A stretch of DNA of 64,000 nt from Caldilineaceae bacterium (GTDB taxonomy: Bacteria > Chloroflexota > Anaerolineae > Caldilineales > Caldilineaceae): NCBI GenBank assembly GCA_022821545.1, contig JAJEDJ010000005.1, positions 1-64,000 on the forward strand, in the 5' to 3' direction. Positions 46,934 through 56,900 of the stretch are shown here, one piece after another. The notes under the pieces are model-generated. The model was not told the origin of the DNA. It made no database searches and worked only from the letters and a program-made list of their open reading frames with translations. Every line of letters starts with the position of its first letter. Position 1 is the stretch's first letter. A program made the translations under genes and the position numbers.

Positions 46934-48121
46934 TCATCGGGCTTCAACCCGATAGAGGTGACTGCGGCCTGACTGGGCTGAATTATACAGGATGCGGCTG
47001 CCGTCCAGGCTCCACAGACAGTGGGGATGCGTGCCGCGATGGGAGTTGTGATCGCAGTGGGGCCCGAACGCAGCGATGTGTTCAACTTTCTGCTTTTTCA
47101 GATCGACGAGGACCACGCCTTCTCTGTCCCATGTGGTGATCTTGCTGCCGTCGGGGCTTGCGATGGGATGGCCGCCCAGGGGTTGGTCGATGACAACCTC
47201 CTTGCCGCTGCCGTCGAAGTCAATCATGTAGAGTCGTGGTTCGTCCTGCTGACCCTCGTCGGTATGAATGCGATAGCCGGAGTAGAGGACTTTTTTGCCT
47301 CCGGCGGTCCAGCTGTGATGGTGACCGAAAAAGGTCAACCAGCGGCGTTCGCTTCCGTCGCGGCTGACGATGTAGATACTGCGGCGATGAGGGCTCTTCC
47401 AGGGCGAAAGGTCATCGGGCGCGGACTTTATCCACATGGCAACCAGCATGTGCTGGGCATCGGGTGTCCACTTGGTATTTCCAACGGTCATCTGATCGAT
47501 GTGGAAAAGATCGTTGTTCGGTGTCATCTCGTAGAGTGATTCGGTTGAGGCGATGAGCGTCGGACCTCCTCCCTCCTGAGAGTTGGTACTGGTCTCGGAG
47601 GGCATGGTGTAGACGCCTCTGGGCAGGTCGGTGCGAATGTCATTCGTGGTCCAGCTCAGGAGTTTGCCGTCCGGGCTGATCTGGCGGATTCCTCCTTGCA
47701 TGCTGCGCAGGACTCTGCCGCCTTGCTTACCCAGGCGCGACCACTCGGCGTCGACGACGCTTACCTCCTCGGGCGCAGTGTAAAAAAAGACTTCACATCT
47801 GGTCGGATGCCAGACGGGGAAGGCCCCGGTGTGGGTGTTGTAAAATGCGTTCCCGGCCAGCAAGCGCAGTTCGTACGTCTCCAGGTCCATCAGATAGAGC
47901 TGGCCTTTGCATGTGGCAAGGGTATCGCGGTGGACGGCAGTTATGTCTTTGGGGTTTGCGGCGGAGAAGACCATGTAACGACCGTCGGGCGACCAGGGGG
48001 AAATGTCGTAGTAAGTATGGACATCTGCCATGGGGCTGCTGGTCAACTGCTCTATGGTTCGGCCTGTGTGTTGGTCGACGTAGGTGCTGCGTTCAGGTTG
48101 GCTTCTGTGATGTGAGGTCAT
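46934..48121 (-). CDS. Oligogalacturonate-lyase-like beta-propeller protein
   Basis: A 395-residue cytoplasmic protein with TolB-like blades (SPDGRYMVFSAANP, SPDGSKITTWDREG). THPHCLWSLDGSRILYNS near the C-terminus resembles the metal-binding HPH region of family PL22 oligogalacturonate lyases; FFGHHHSWT near 270 could add a further His. Those enzymes cleave short uronate oligomers by beta-elimination. ATG 48121 has GAGGACC about 10 bases upstream; the longer frame to 48229 is unsupported. The context, with an enolase-superfamily protein next door, supports uronate catabolism, but a non-enzymatic propeller is possible. Confidence 0.75.
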   Translation of the reverse strand: MTSHHRSQPERSTYVDQHTGRTIEQLTSSPMADVHTYYDISPWSPDGRYMVFSAANPKDITAVHRDTLATCKGQLYLMDLETYELRLLAGNAFYNTHTGAFPVWHPTRCEVFFYTAPEEVSVVDAEWSRLGKQGGRVLRSMQGGIRQISPDGKLLSWTTNDIRTDLPRGVYTMPSETSTNSQEGGGPTLIASTESLYEMTPNNDLFHIDQMTVGNTKWTPDAQHMLVAMWIKSAPDDLSPWKSPHRRSIYIVSRDGSERRWLTFFGHHHSWTAGGKKVLYSGYRIHTDEGQQDEPRLYMIDFDGSGKEVVIDQPLGGHPIASPDGSKITTWDREGVVLVDLKKQKVEHIAAFGPHCDHNSHRGTHPHCLWSLDGSRILYNSAQSGRSHLYRVEAR

Positions 48122-48233
48122 TTCATTGGTCCTCGGGTGGAGCTGGGAGCGCCGCAGCGGGCAGACACAGCGGAAGGCAGTGGGTCTGGAGCCGCCCGCG
48201 CTGAAGGGCGTCACAGGGGCTGCACGCAAATTG

Positions 48234-48268
48234 GGCGGGGCGTCTCCGTTTCGGGAGAACGCCCCGCC
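48234..48268 (-). other. Strong stem-loop after the family-5 binding protein gene
   Basis: GGCGGGGCGT (48234-48243) and ACGCCCCGCC (48259-48268) form a perfect 10-base GC stem, extended by CTCC/GGAG inside. It lies 84 bases after the binding-protein stop. The remainder of the 231-base gap shows no gene. Confidence 0.7.
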
Positions 48269-48352
48269 AAGGGATCAAAGCTGACTGTCTCCGGATCCAG
48301 GGAGTCAGGAATCCGGCGCCTCTTCCCGGATTTCGCAGAGGCGGCAGCCTAC

Positions 48353-50389
48353 CTAACTCTGGCTCTCCGGATCGTCCCAGTAGAATGTATGCACCTGCAC
48401 AAGGCCCCCGTGTGAAGTCGGGTTGCTGAGCGGATACACATATTCGGGATCGAGCCCGCGCAGGCCGTTGAGCACGATAAGCGGATTCGGGATCTGGCCC
48501 AGGTAGCCGATCTGCGGCAGCTCCTCTGCCCAGACGTCCAGGATCTGGAAGAACAGCTCGTTTCGGCGGGCTTCGTCCGGTTCAACCAGGATCTCGTCCC
48601 ACAAGCCCCACATAGTGCGGATCCAGTGGCCTTCCGGCGGCTCTTCAGCCACAGGGTGAGAGGGGTCCAAACGCCAGCGGCCCCAGGCTTCGCCCCAAGG
48701 CCGGTCGAGGCCCGTGCCGAGGAAGAAAGCGGGGTCAACCAGGGGCAGGAGTGAGCGTCCGCTGCCCCAGAAGGCTGCGTCGATCTCGTTCGCGCCCCAG
48801 TGCTCTTCATAAAGAGATCGCTCAATGCCCTTGTAGGTTGCCTTGATGCCGACGTCCGCCAGGTAGCTTATGATGATTTGGACGGCGTCCTCGTCGGGCG
48901 AGCCGGGTTGCGCAGTCCCTTCGACAACGAAGCTGATCGTCTCTCCGCTGCCGTCGGGGTAGACGCGGAATCCGTCGCTGTCCCTTTCGGCGTAGCCTGC
49001 CTCATCGAGAAGCAGATTCGCTTGATCGGGGTCGTAGTCGATGTGGGCGTTGGCCTGTTTTGGATACGACTGCGGCGACTGTTCCAGCGGGCTGTACTGG
49101 CGCGGCGTGTAGAGTCCTTCGAAGGCCAGTTCGTTGAGCGTGTCACGGTCCACCGCGAGAGACATGGCAATGCGCACGTCGCGGTTCTGGAAGAACTGCC
49201 GCAGACGCGGCTTCTGAACGGTCTGGTTCGGCGTCAGGCAGACGTGCTGATCGCCGGCGCCCAGTTGGACTCGATAGCCGCCGTTGTCTTCATTTTCCTT
49301 GTACAGCGTAAAATTGGCTGCGCTGACGTGGCGTTGCTGGAAGTCGACTTCTCCGTTGATGATGCGCAGGTCGAAGACGTCGTTGGTATCGAAGAGCCGG
49401 TGCCGGATTGTGTCGATATAGGGCATCTGGTTCCCGTCCGGGTCCACTTGCCAGAAATAGGGATTCCGCTCCATCAGGAAGAGTTCTTCGGACAGGGGAT
49501 TCTTCGCGGACCAGGAATAGAGACTGGGAAGTTCCGGATTGAGATACCACCAGTTGCGGTCGGAGAAGAGGGCCGTCCAGGTATCGAAGCCACTTTCCTC
49601 CACCGCAGCTTCAAGCGCCTCTTTGTCTTCGGTCGTCTCCATATGAAACTGGGAGAGATAGTGATGCGGGACGAACAGGTCTCTTGTCAATGGGGCGACG
49701 CGGTCGAGGAACATCGGGTTCGGATGAGCGAAGGTAAAGACGACGGTATGTTTGTCGGGAAACTCCATCGTCATAGGTGTACGCTCGGGGCCTGTCACCC
49801 AGTGGCGGCCAATGGCCGGCGTAATGTCCTTGTTGAGCATGACATTTTCGTGCCACCAGGCGAAATTGTCGGAGTCGAAGGCGGCGCCGTCCGACCACTT
49901 CATTCCTTCGCGCAGGTGGAACGTCCAAACGGTTGCGTCTTCGTTGTTTTCCCACGACTCGGCGATGTTGGGGCGCAGTGAAAGCTCAGGCGTATACCAG
50001 GTCAACCCCTGGCGGGCCAGCTTGGTGGGACCCCAGCGATCGGAAACGCCCTTAAAGCCGCGCCGCATCACGCCGCCATAGTTGCCGATGCCTTCCATGC
50101 CTTCGAGGACGAGAGGGTTGGCGGGAAGCCGCTCATCGATCGGGGGCAGAGCTCCGTCCGCGACCATTTCGGCCAGCATTGGCGCTTCTCTATAGCCGCC
50201 GGGAGATGCTGGGGCCTGTGCAGGAGCTTCACTCTCCGCATCGGCTGCCGTTGCCGGCATATCCTCAGCTGCGGGTTCAGCCTCTGCTCCGGCGCATGCG
50301 GCGGCAACAATCCCGGCTGTGCCTATAGCCCCCAGTTGGAGAAAACGCCTTCTGGAGATGTCGTCGGATCGCAGTTCCATCTTTTTCAT
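48353..50389 (-). CDS. Family-5 ABC transporter binding lipoprotein
   Basis: A 678-residue solute-binding protein of the peptide/opine/oligosaccharide class. A Tat motif ISRRRFLQLG and an AAAC lipobox start it, then an acidic Ala/Glu-rich linker. Fold markers are WTFHLREGMKWSDGAAFDS, FDTNDVFDLRIINGEVDF and IAMSLAVDRDTLNELAFEGL. ATG 50389 has AAGGAGAA about 9 bases upstream; the frame to 50749 is unsupported. No permease or ATPase of this class is in the window. It heads a run with the lyase-like, enolase-superfamily and ThDP genes, so it may capture a uronate oligomer. Confidence 0.9.
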   Translation of the reverse strand: MKKMELRSDDISRRRFLQLGAIGTAGIVAAACAGAEAEPAAEDMPATAADAESEAPAQAPASPGGYREAPMLAEMVADGALPPIDERLPANPLVLEGMEGIGNYGGVMRRGFKGVSDRWGPTKLARQGLTWYTPELSLRPNIAESWENNEDATVWTFHLREGMKWSDGAAFDSDNFAWWHENVMLNKDITPAIGRHWVTGPERTPMTMEFPDKHTVVFTFAHPNPMFLDRVAPLTRDLFVPHHYLSQFHMETTEDKEALEAAVEESGFDTWTALFSDRNWWYLNPELPSLYSWSAKNPLSEELFLMERNPYFWQVDPDGNQMPYIDTIRHRLFDTNDVFDLRIINGEVDFQQRHVSAANFTLYKENEDNGGYRVQLGAGDQHVCLTPNQTVQKPRLRQFFQNRDVRIAMSLAVDRDTLNELAFEGLYTPRQYSPLEQSPQSYPKQANAHIDYDPDQANLLLDEAGYAERDSDGFRVYPDGSGETISFVVEGTAQPGSPDEDAVQIIISYLADVGIKATYKGIERSLYEEHWGANEIDAAFWGSGRSLLPLVDPAFFLGTGLDRPWGEAWGRWRLDPSHPVAEEPPEGHWIRTMWGLWDEILVEPDEARRNELFFQILDVWAEELPQIGYLGQIPNPLIVLNGLRGLDPEYVYPLSNPTSHGGLVQVHTFYWDDPESQS

Positions 50390-50717
50390 GACAGGTTCTC
50401 CTTTTGCCACTATTTTACGTAGTCGGAGGATTTCGGTAGGCAGCGCAATTTTACTTAACCGCAAGCTTGCCGTCAAGGGGCAATCATTGGTGGATGCATC
50501 CCGGATTTGAGGCGGGTACGACCTGGCGCGACCGTTATTCCGGCGGCGCGCACAGCCGGACTGCCGTGGTTCGTGGCTTGAGACGGGAAGCGGGCGTACC
50601 GATTCTGGAGGGAATGCTGGGGATTGAAGAGACACCAGGCGAGCGGGCTTGACAAATCGGTGTGGGGCTCTATGATTCAGGCAGTGATGGGCGACTTGCA
50701 AAGAGAGGAGAGGCGCA
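50390..50717. other. Divergent intergenic region of 328 bases
   Basis: No gene is supported. The right end holds a good promoter (50649-50676) for the rightward PhyH gene. A 61-codon frame at 50467-50652 has no ribosome site and no recognisable content. Confidence 0.45.
50649..50676 (+). promoter_or_regulatory. Sigma-70 promoter of the PhyH gene
   Basis: A perfect TTGACA (50649-50654), a 16-base spacer and TATGAT (50671-50676) stand 42 bases before the ATG at 50718. Confidence 0.65.
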
Positions 50718-51557
50718 ATGAGTAACGCATGGCTTGAGAACCTGGTCACGCCGGAGGAAGAGCGCGAGTTTGCCGAGCAGGGCTATATGGTCATTGAAGA
50801 TGCCATCCCGCAGGACCTGGTGGAACGCGCGCTCCGGGTTGTCGACCGTCTGACCGTCGACCAGAAGGCGAAAGAAGGTCTGGGACCCAATGATGGAATC
50901 AACATTTTTGACTTCATTGGAAAAGATGACGTTTTCCTGGAACTGCTGGACTATCCGACGACTTTCCCCAAGGTCTGGGGAATACTCGGCTGGAACATTC
51001 AACTCTACCATTCGCATACGATTATCACGCCTCCCAATGCCGTTTCCGGTCCTGGGCAGCAGGGATTGAACTGGCATAAGGACAGCGGACGCCTCAACAA
51101 TGAGTTGGAGACCGACCCGCAGCCGCGCATTTCGCTGAAAGTGGCGTTCTTTCTGACAGACACGACCGAGCTGGGCCGGGCCAACCTCTATGTTATACCC
51201 GGCAGTCATCTTCTGAACAAGTTGCCGGTAGATGAAGAAAAGAAGCCAAAGGGCGGTATTGCTGTACGCGCCAAGCCTGGAGACGCAGTCTTCTTCGATC
51301 GCCGCATCTGGCATGCTTCAAGTCCAAACACCTCCGAAATGACGCGCAAGGTCCTTTTCTACGGTTACAGCTACCGGTGGCTGCGTCCACGCGACAACAT
51401 GACGGTAGACCATGTCATGGGCCGAATTGATCCGATCAGACAGCAGTTGCTTGGGGCCGCGCCGTCGGGATGGCATGGGTACTCGTCGCCCAAGCCGGAG
51501 GACGTGCCTTTGCGGGCGTGGATGCAGGAGAAGGCGGGGACGAACGGTGCGGATTGA
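50718..51557 (+). CDS. PhyH-family dioxygenase
   Basis: A 279-residue Fe/2-oxoglutarate dioxygenase. Iron ligands are His120-Lys-Asp122 and His199 (RRIWHASS); Arg210 probably binds 2-oxoglutarate. RANLYVIPGSHLLNKL is the core strand. It has its own promoter and AGAGGAG ribosome site. The next frame downstream is the remnant of an enolase-superfamily gene overlapping its last codons, suggesting that it once formed an operon with a sugar-acid enzyme. Confidence 0.9.
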   Translation: MSNAWLENLVTPEEEREFAEQGYMVIEDAIPQDLVERALRVVDRLTVDQKAKEGLGPNDGINIFDFIGKDDVFLELLDYPTTFPKVWGILGWNIQLYHSHTIITPPNAVSGPGQQGLNWHKDSGRLNNELETDPQPRISLKVAFFLTDTTELGRANLYVIPGSHLLNKLPVDEEKKPKGGIAVRAKPGDAVFFDRRIWHASSPNTSEMTRKVLFYGYSYRWLRPRDNMTVDHVMGRIDPIRQQLLGAAPSGWHGYSSPKPEDVPLRAWMQEKAGTNGAD

Positions 51558-51704
51558 GCATGTTGAAGCGATCAACCTGCTTCACCGTTATCCGGAGGGG
51601 CGCCGCTGGGCGGGGACAGCGATCACTGCCCGGCCTATGCGAGCGGGCTGCTGTGGAAGGACGACGTCAAGGAGCTTGCGGACAGCTCGGAACTAGCGGG
51701 TCTG
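51547..51704 (+). pseudogene. Remnant of an enolase-superfamily gene
   Basis: From GTG 51547 the frame reads VRIEHVEAINLLHRYPEGRR, like the first strand of mandelate racemase-type proteins. It then loses sense after WAG. From 51615 another frame reads DSDHCPAYASGLLWKDDVKE, like the segment that starts the barrel domain in the same family, about 120 residues further on. The C-terminal two thirds are missing. The pattern fits an internal deletion with frameshift plus truncation at the convergent PhyH-HEAT gene. The match is by eye. Confidence 0.5.
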
Positions 51705-53060
51705 TTACGGGGCTTGGATGCGCGTCAGAGCCAGGCGGGCGTTTTCTTGAACGTAGTCGTTCTCGTCGTTTTGCGCTTGTAGCAAAGCGGGAAGTGCCGA
51801 TTGTGCCCGAGGGCCGATTTTGGCGAGGGCAAGGGCGGCGTTGTGGCGAACGAAGTGGCAACTGTCCTCCGAAAGAAGGCGGGCGAGCGAGCTGACCCCT
51901 TCCGGCGCCGAGATGTTGCCGATGGCCTCCGCCGCATTGCGCCTCACCCACTCGGACTCATCCTCTAGTCGGTCGATCAGGCCTGGTACGGCAGTTCCGG
52001 CCTGGAGACCGATATCGCCGAGTATGTCTGCGGCGGCCGCCCGCAGCGGCCACTGCTCGGATTCCAACGCCTTGAGAAGGCCAGGCACGGCCGCGGCTCC
52101 CTGGGCGCTGAGTCCAAAGCTGGAGAAGAGCTGGCTCGGATTCGTGTGCCGGGCGGCCAGGTTGGTCTCAAGAACGTCAATGGCTTCTGCCTCCCACATT
52201 TCCATCAGCGTCTCAGTCCCTTCTTGTCCCTGGCAGGAAAGCCGGTAGACTTCTTCTAGGCGGTCTGCTTCAGACTGGCTCTCGCGCTTTTCGGCTGGTT
52301 TGCGCCCCGGCCCGATAGCCGGGACGGCCTTTTCTACCGAGTTGCTCCCGTTCTCATTTGGAAAATCGTTCCCCAGGTACCAGTCCCATACGCTGTGCCG
52401 CAACCCTGCAAGCTCGTTACTCGCAGCCCATTCCCGCCGCGCTGGATTGGAACAGATCCATGAAGGGCCGGTCGGCTCCTCCATGCGGCAAAAGAGAAAC
52501 TTCATCATGAAACGGTTACGGTCGCTGCGGTTCGTCGTTGCGCGGTGCCAGAGGTCGTAATGTACGATGGTGACCGTGCCGGCCTTGCCGCAGAGTAGGG
52601 CCTCTTCCTGTTTTTCGGCCTGGTCGCGGCTCGTATAGTATTGTGAAGCAGGCAGGACCGAAGTTGGCCCCATCTCAACGTCGACGTCCTGGGGATAGTA
52701 GAAGGCCATTGCCCAGCGGGTGCGGTGGTGGCGTACGTTTTGGTCGTCTTCGTAGCTGTCCTGGTGCTGGCGCTGCGCGGACTTCCGGGGCGGTGTCAGG
52801 TGGCAATGGCGGTGCGGATGCATGGCGTATCCCGGACCGAGGACGCTGGTCAGCGCGCCGGTGACCGCCGCGTGTGAAAATAGGTCGGCCAGCTGGGGGA
52901 TTGCGGGCAGGATATCGTTGCCGGGGTTCCCTGCTGTCGAGAAGATCCTCTCAGCCTGGGCGCGCACGGAGTCATGAAAAGCCGGCGTGAACGCGGCCTC
53001 TACTTTCACATAGCCTTTGACGATGAATTCCTGCATCTGCGAATCGGTGAGAAGCTTCAT
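51705..53060 (-). CDS. PhyH-family dioxygenase fused to HEAT repeats
   Basis: A 451-residue two-part protein. The N-terminal part (1 to about 200) is a PhyH-type oxygenase with iron ligands His99-Gln-Asp101 and His172 (YDLWHRATT) and nearby Arg181/Arg183. A polar linker follows. Residues from about 310 form HEAT-type repeats (AAVPGLLKALESEQWPLRAA, AVPGLIDRLEDESEWVRRNA, SSLARLLSEDSCHFVRHNA, ALPALLQAQNDENDYVQEN), usually a protein-binding solenoid. ATG 53060 has AGGAG about 10 bases upstream. The oxygenase may act on a protein-bound substrate or partner. Confidence 0.85.
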   Translation of the reverse strand: MKLLTDSQMQEFIVKGYVKVEAAFTPAFHDSVRAQAERIFSTAGNPGNDILPAIPQLADLFSHAAVTGALTSVLGPGYAMHPHRHCHLTPPRKSAQRQHQDSYEDDQNVRHHRTRWAMAFYYPQDVDVEMGPTSVLPASQYYTSRDQAEKQEEALLCGKAGTVTIVHYDLWHRATTNRSDRNRFMMKFLFCRMEEPTGPSWICSNPARREWAASNELAGLRHSVWDWYLGNDFPNENGSNSVEKAVPAIGPGRKPAEKRESQSEADRLEEVYRLSCQGQEGTETLMEMWEAEAIDVLETNLAARHTNPSQLFSSFGLSAQGAAAVPGLLKALESEQWPLRAAAADILGDIGLQAGTAVPGLIDRLEDESEWVRRNAAEAIGNISAPEGVSSLARLLSEDSCHFVRHNAALALAKIGPRAQSALPALLQAQNDENDYVQENARLALTRIQAP

Positions 53061-53261
53061 CTTCGGCAACTCCTGGTCCGGGGGAGAGTAGCCGGCACGT
53101 TGTTAACCTGAGGAAAAGAAACGGATTGGCAACCGCAGCGTACTTCTAAGTATAACATGTCAGTCGCCCAACTCCTGGTACATTGAGGCGCGAGGCGCGC
53201 CGCCTATTTTCGAAACGAGACAGAAATAATGAGCCAGACTACAGCACAGGAGGCGCCGGCC

Positions 53262-53999
53262 ATGCAGACGCAACCGGCGGAGACCAACAAGTGGGATGAA
53301 GGGGAAACAGTGGGGGGCGCTGCGCCGATTGTGGTCGCCGAAAATATCTTTAAGACATTTCGCAGCGGCGAGATCGAAGTACACGCGCTGCGAGGCGTGG
53401 ACTTGACGATCGGGACCGGCGAGATGGTGGCGATCATGGGTCCGTCCGGCTGCGGCAAGACGACATTGCTCAATACCCTGTCCGGGCTGGACAGTTTCGA
53501 CGACGGCCAGGTGACGATAGAGGGTACGTCGCTGGAAGACATGAATGACCGCAGGCGTACCGATTACCGCGCAAGACGGATGGGGTTCGTCTTCCAGTCC
53601 TTCAACCTGCTGCCGGTGATTTCCGCGGTCGAAAATGTTGAAATGCCGCTTCTTGTCAGCGGCGTGCGGCCTGCGGAGGCGCGCATCCGATCGTTGGAGA
53701 GCCTGGAAAGCGTCGGGTTGGCCGACCGTGCATCTCACCGGCCAATGCAACTCTCAGGCGGACAGATCCAGCGGGTAACGATTGCGAGGGCGCTGGTCAA
53801 CAACCCTGCGCTGGTCTGGGCGGACGAGCCGACAGGCAATCTGGACGTGGGAAGTTCGACCGAAGTGCTGGGGTTGATGCAGCGATTGAACCGGGAGCAG
53901 GGGCAGACTTTCGTTATCGTCACACATGATCCGCAGGTGGCTGCGCTCTGTGGGCGCATCGTCCGTATGAAGGACGGGGAGATTGTGGAGAATGAGTAG
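53262..53999 (+). CDS. MacB/LolD-type ABC transporter ATPase
   Basis: A 245-residue ATPase. Walker A is [10 protein letters not shown], the signature [14 protein letters not shown], in which the usual second Gln is Ile, and Walker [13 protein letters not shown], with switch His in VIVTHDPQ. An upstream ATG at 53229 is possible, but AGGAGG 8 bases before ATG 53262 fixes the start. It overlaps the following FtsX-type permease by 8 bases; the two form a mechanotransmission-type transporter acting on envelope proteins or lipids. Confidence 0.92.
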   Translation: MQTQPAETNKWDEGETVGGAAPIVVAENIFKTFRSGEIEVHALRGVDLTIGTGEMVAIMGPSGCGKTTLLNTLSGLDSFDDGQVTIEGTSLEDMNDRRRTDYRARRMGFVFQSFNLLPVISAVENVEMPLLVSGVRPAEARIRSLESLESVGLADRASHRPMQLSGGQIQRVTIARALVNNPALVWADEPTGNLDVGSSTEVLGLMQRLNREQGQTFVIVTHDPQVAALCGRIVRMKDGEIVENE

Positions 54000-56900
54000 C
54001 TTTCTCGGCTCGTTTGCCCTGTATCTGGCGGTTGCGCTTGGCCTGATCCTGGCCGGCGCTGCCCTCATTTCGCTTCGAAATCCGATTATCGGCAAATTGG
54101 GCGTTCGCAATATCCCGAGGCGGCCTGCGCAGTCGGCGCTGATCGTCTTCGGTCTCACGCTGAGCACCATGATCATCGTTTCGGCGCTCACTTTGGGCGA
54201 TACACTGGACAAAACGGTCCGGCGCCAGACGATTGACGCCTACGGGCAGATTGATCAGGTTGTTTCACCGCCGTTTCTGATGGACCTGACGCAGCTGGCT
54301 GGCGGAGGCAGCATCGACCCTGAAGCGGCAAGCAGTCCGGAAAGCGCGGAACTGTTGAATGCGCTGACCGGAGGCGATATCAATGCCCTGATTGCAATCC
54401 TGGACGAGGGGTTGCCAGGCATTACGGAGGAACGGAAGGCGCAGTTACAAGAGGATGCGTCATCGTATCCCCTGATCGACGGAGTAGCCGGTTCGATTCT
54501 CTTTCCAACCATCATTCGCAACGTAAGTACTGGGCAAGGGGAGCCGCTGGGCTTCATCTTTGCCGTTGATGAGGGTTACGATACAGGGTTCGGGCTTCAC
54601 GACATCGAAGGTGAACCGGTGCGGACGGCCGACCTGCGCGACGGTATCGGGGATGTCTTCGTCGAGCTTGTCGGGCTGTGGGAGCAGACCGGAGAGGCTG
54701 CGGAGGCGGTCGGGACGGCGGTCGGGCTGGAAGAGACCAGCCTGGTGGGGACTGCGCTGGCGCTTGGCGCGGCAGGAGCAGTGTTGCTGCAGGAAGAAGG
54801 TCCAAGTTTCACACTGCGGCAGCTGGAGCTTCCCGTACAGGTCCTGAGAAACCTTGGTTTCCCCGGTGAAATCCTCGACGAGATCGACTCTGACGTGATC
54901 AGCCTGGAGGCGCTTGGGATAACGGACGAGGACCTGGCCCAACTGAATCTGGACCCTGACGCACCAATCATGGTGCCAACGCTGCCGATGCTTGGCTTCG
55001 ACGTTCCTGACCAGCAGGAACTGATCATTGCGGCGACGGAGGCGCTGAGCTCGATCAACCTCAACACTCTGGGTCAGGATGTGGACGAGAGGCTTGGTCA
55101 GTTTGGGCTGCAGTTACGTCAAGGCGAAGTGTACCTGAACGAGCTTGGGGCTATTCAGCTCGATGCACGAGCCGGCGACCTGCTGGAGATCTTCATTGGT
55201 CCGATTCCTGTTCCTTACCGAGTTCGGGCGGTGGTCGCTGAGGCAGGCCCACTGGGAGCGGTCCTTCCGGTGGTGATGATGCACACGGATGAGGCGCAGA
55301 AGCTGCTGTTCATGCCGGACAAGGTCAATAACATTCTGATCTCGAATGCCGGCGATGAAGTCAGCGGCATGGTACACACCGCAGACGTGAGCGACCAGCT
55401 GCGGGCGCTGTCGCTCAACGAGGAACGGGCGGCCGGCCTGCTGGAGGTTCTGCGCAGGCCGGAAATTGCCAGGATCATTCGTCAAGAGTCTGTCGCGCCG
55501 GTCAACCCGCTGTTTGGGGACGACGTGCCTGAGTTCATCATGCAGATCGCCGGCATGTGGACGCAGGCGACGAGCTTCGAGTCCGATCTTGACGTGTTGG
55601 TTGACCACCTCGACGGCCCTTCGGAGGGCGTTATACCGGTTGCATTGAGAGGAGCGTTAAGCAGCGGAGCCGTTCATGACTGGCTGAAATCACTGCCGTT
55701 GGGCAACGATGACAGGCGGGCGCTTGAAGCGGCCATGGCCGATTTGCGGGACTTTGAAGTGCTCGCGCCGCTCAGCAAGCAGTTCGTCACAGACGTAGCG
55801 GAAATTGGCGGCATCGCCTTGGGGACGGTTTTCTCAAGCTTCGGGATTCTCTCGATTTTTGCGGGCGTTCTGCTGATCTTTCTGATCTTCGTGATGCTGG
55901 CGGCGGAACGGCGCAGCGAACTGGGCATTGCGCGCGCTGTCGGCATGAGGCGCGTCCACCTCGTTCAGATGTTTGTTACGGAAGGACTGGTCTACGACCT
56001 CGCGGCGGCGTTGGTGGGCCTGGGGCTGGGCCTGCTGGTTTCGTATGGCATGATCGGATTCGTGAGCGGTCTCCTCAACAGCATAGTTGAGCGAATCGAG
56101 GGGGCCTCGGCGCCAATCCGCTTCTACTGGCATGCGGCGCCTACTTCTCTCATCATTGCCTACTGTCTCGGCGTTATTCTTACGTTCGTGGTGGTTACGG
56201 TCGCTTCCTGGAACGTAAGCCGGCTCAACATCATTTCAGCCATCCGCAACTTGCCGGATACGTCAAACGGAAAGAAGCTGGGCGTCATAGGACTTTCGCT
56301 GCGCCTGTTGGCGCTCATATTCCTGCTTGGGGTCGGCGGGTATTTGACCTGGCTGGGCCGGGAAAACGGGCAGACGGTCGCCTTTGTCGGCGCCACACTG
56401 TTGTTGGTTGGCCTGGGGTGGGGCGGCGCGTGGTTGGGCCGTCGTTGGACTGCCGGACAGGCCGCGCTTCGCCTCCGCCTGGCATATACATTTATTGGCG
56501 TGGGCCTGCTTGCCCTGTGGGGCGTGCCCTGGAGCGACATACTCGACACCGACCTGCCGTGGTTCAACCAGGACCCCGGTTTCACGCTGCTATCTTTTGC
56601 ATTGAGCGGGCCGCTAATCATCATCGGCGCAATTATGGTGATCATGTTCAACGCCGACAGCCTTGCGGGCCTGTTTGTGCGGCTCGTGGGAGGAGTCGGG
56701 CCGCTCACCCCTGTACTGAAGACGGCGGTGGCCTACCCTCTGAGCAATCGATTCAGGACAGGGACGGCGATTCTGCTGTTCGCAATGGTGATTACGACGG
56801 TGACGGTGATGAGCGTGGTAATTCGGGCGACCGAGGTCGTTACCGAGCCAAACGAACAGCGCACGGCCGGATTCGACATTGTCATGTCGCCGAGCCTGCT

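Noticed and set aside
48800..49981. 393-codon plus-strand frame opposite the family-5 binding protein
   Set aside because: A shadow frame in GC-rich DNA; the minus-strand gene has a Tat signal, lipobox and full family pattern.
51470..51895. 141-codon plus-strand frame after the PhyH gene
   Set aside because: Composed of the ends of two real genes and the enolase remnant read in the wrong frame.
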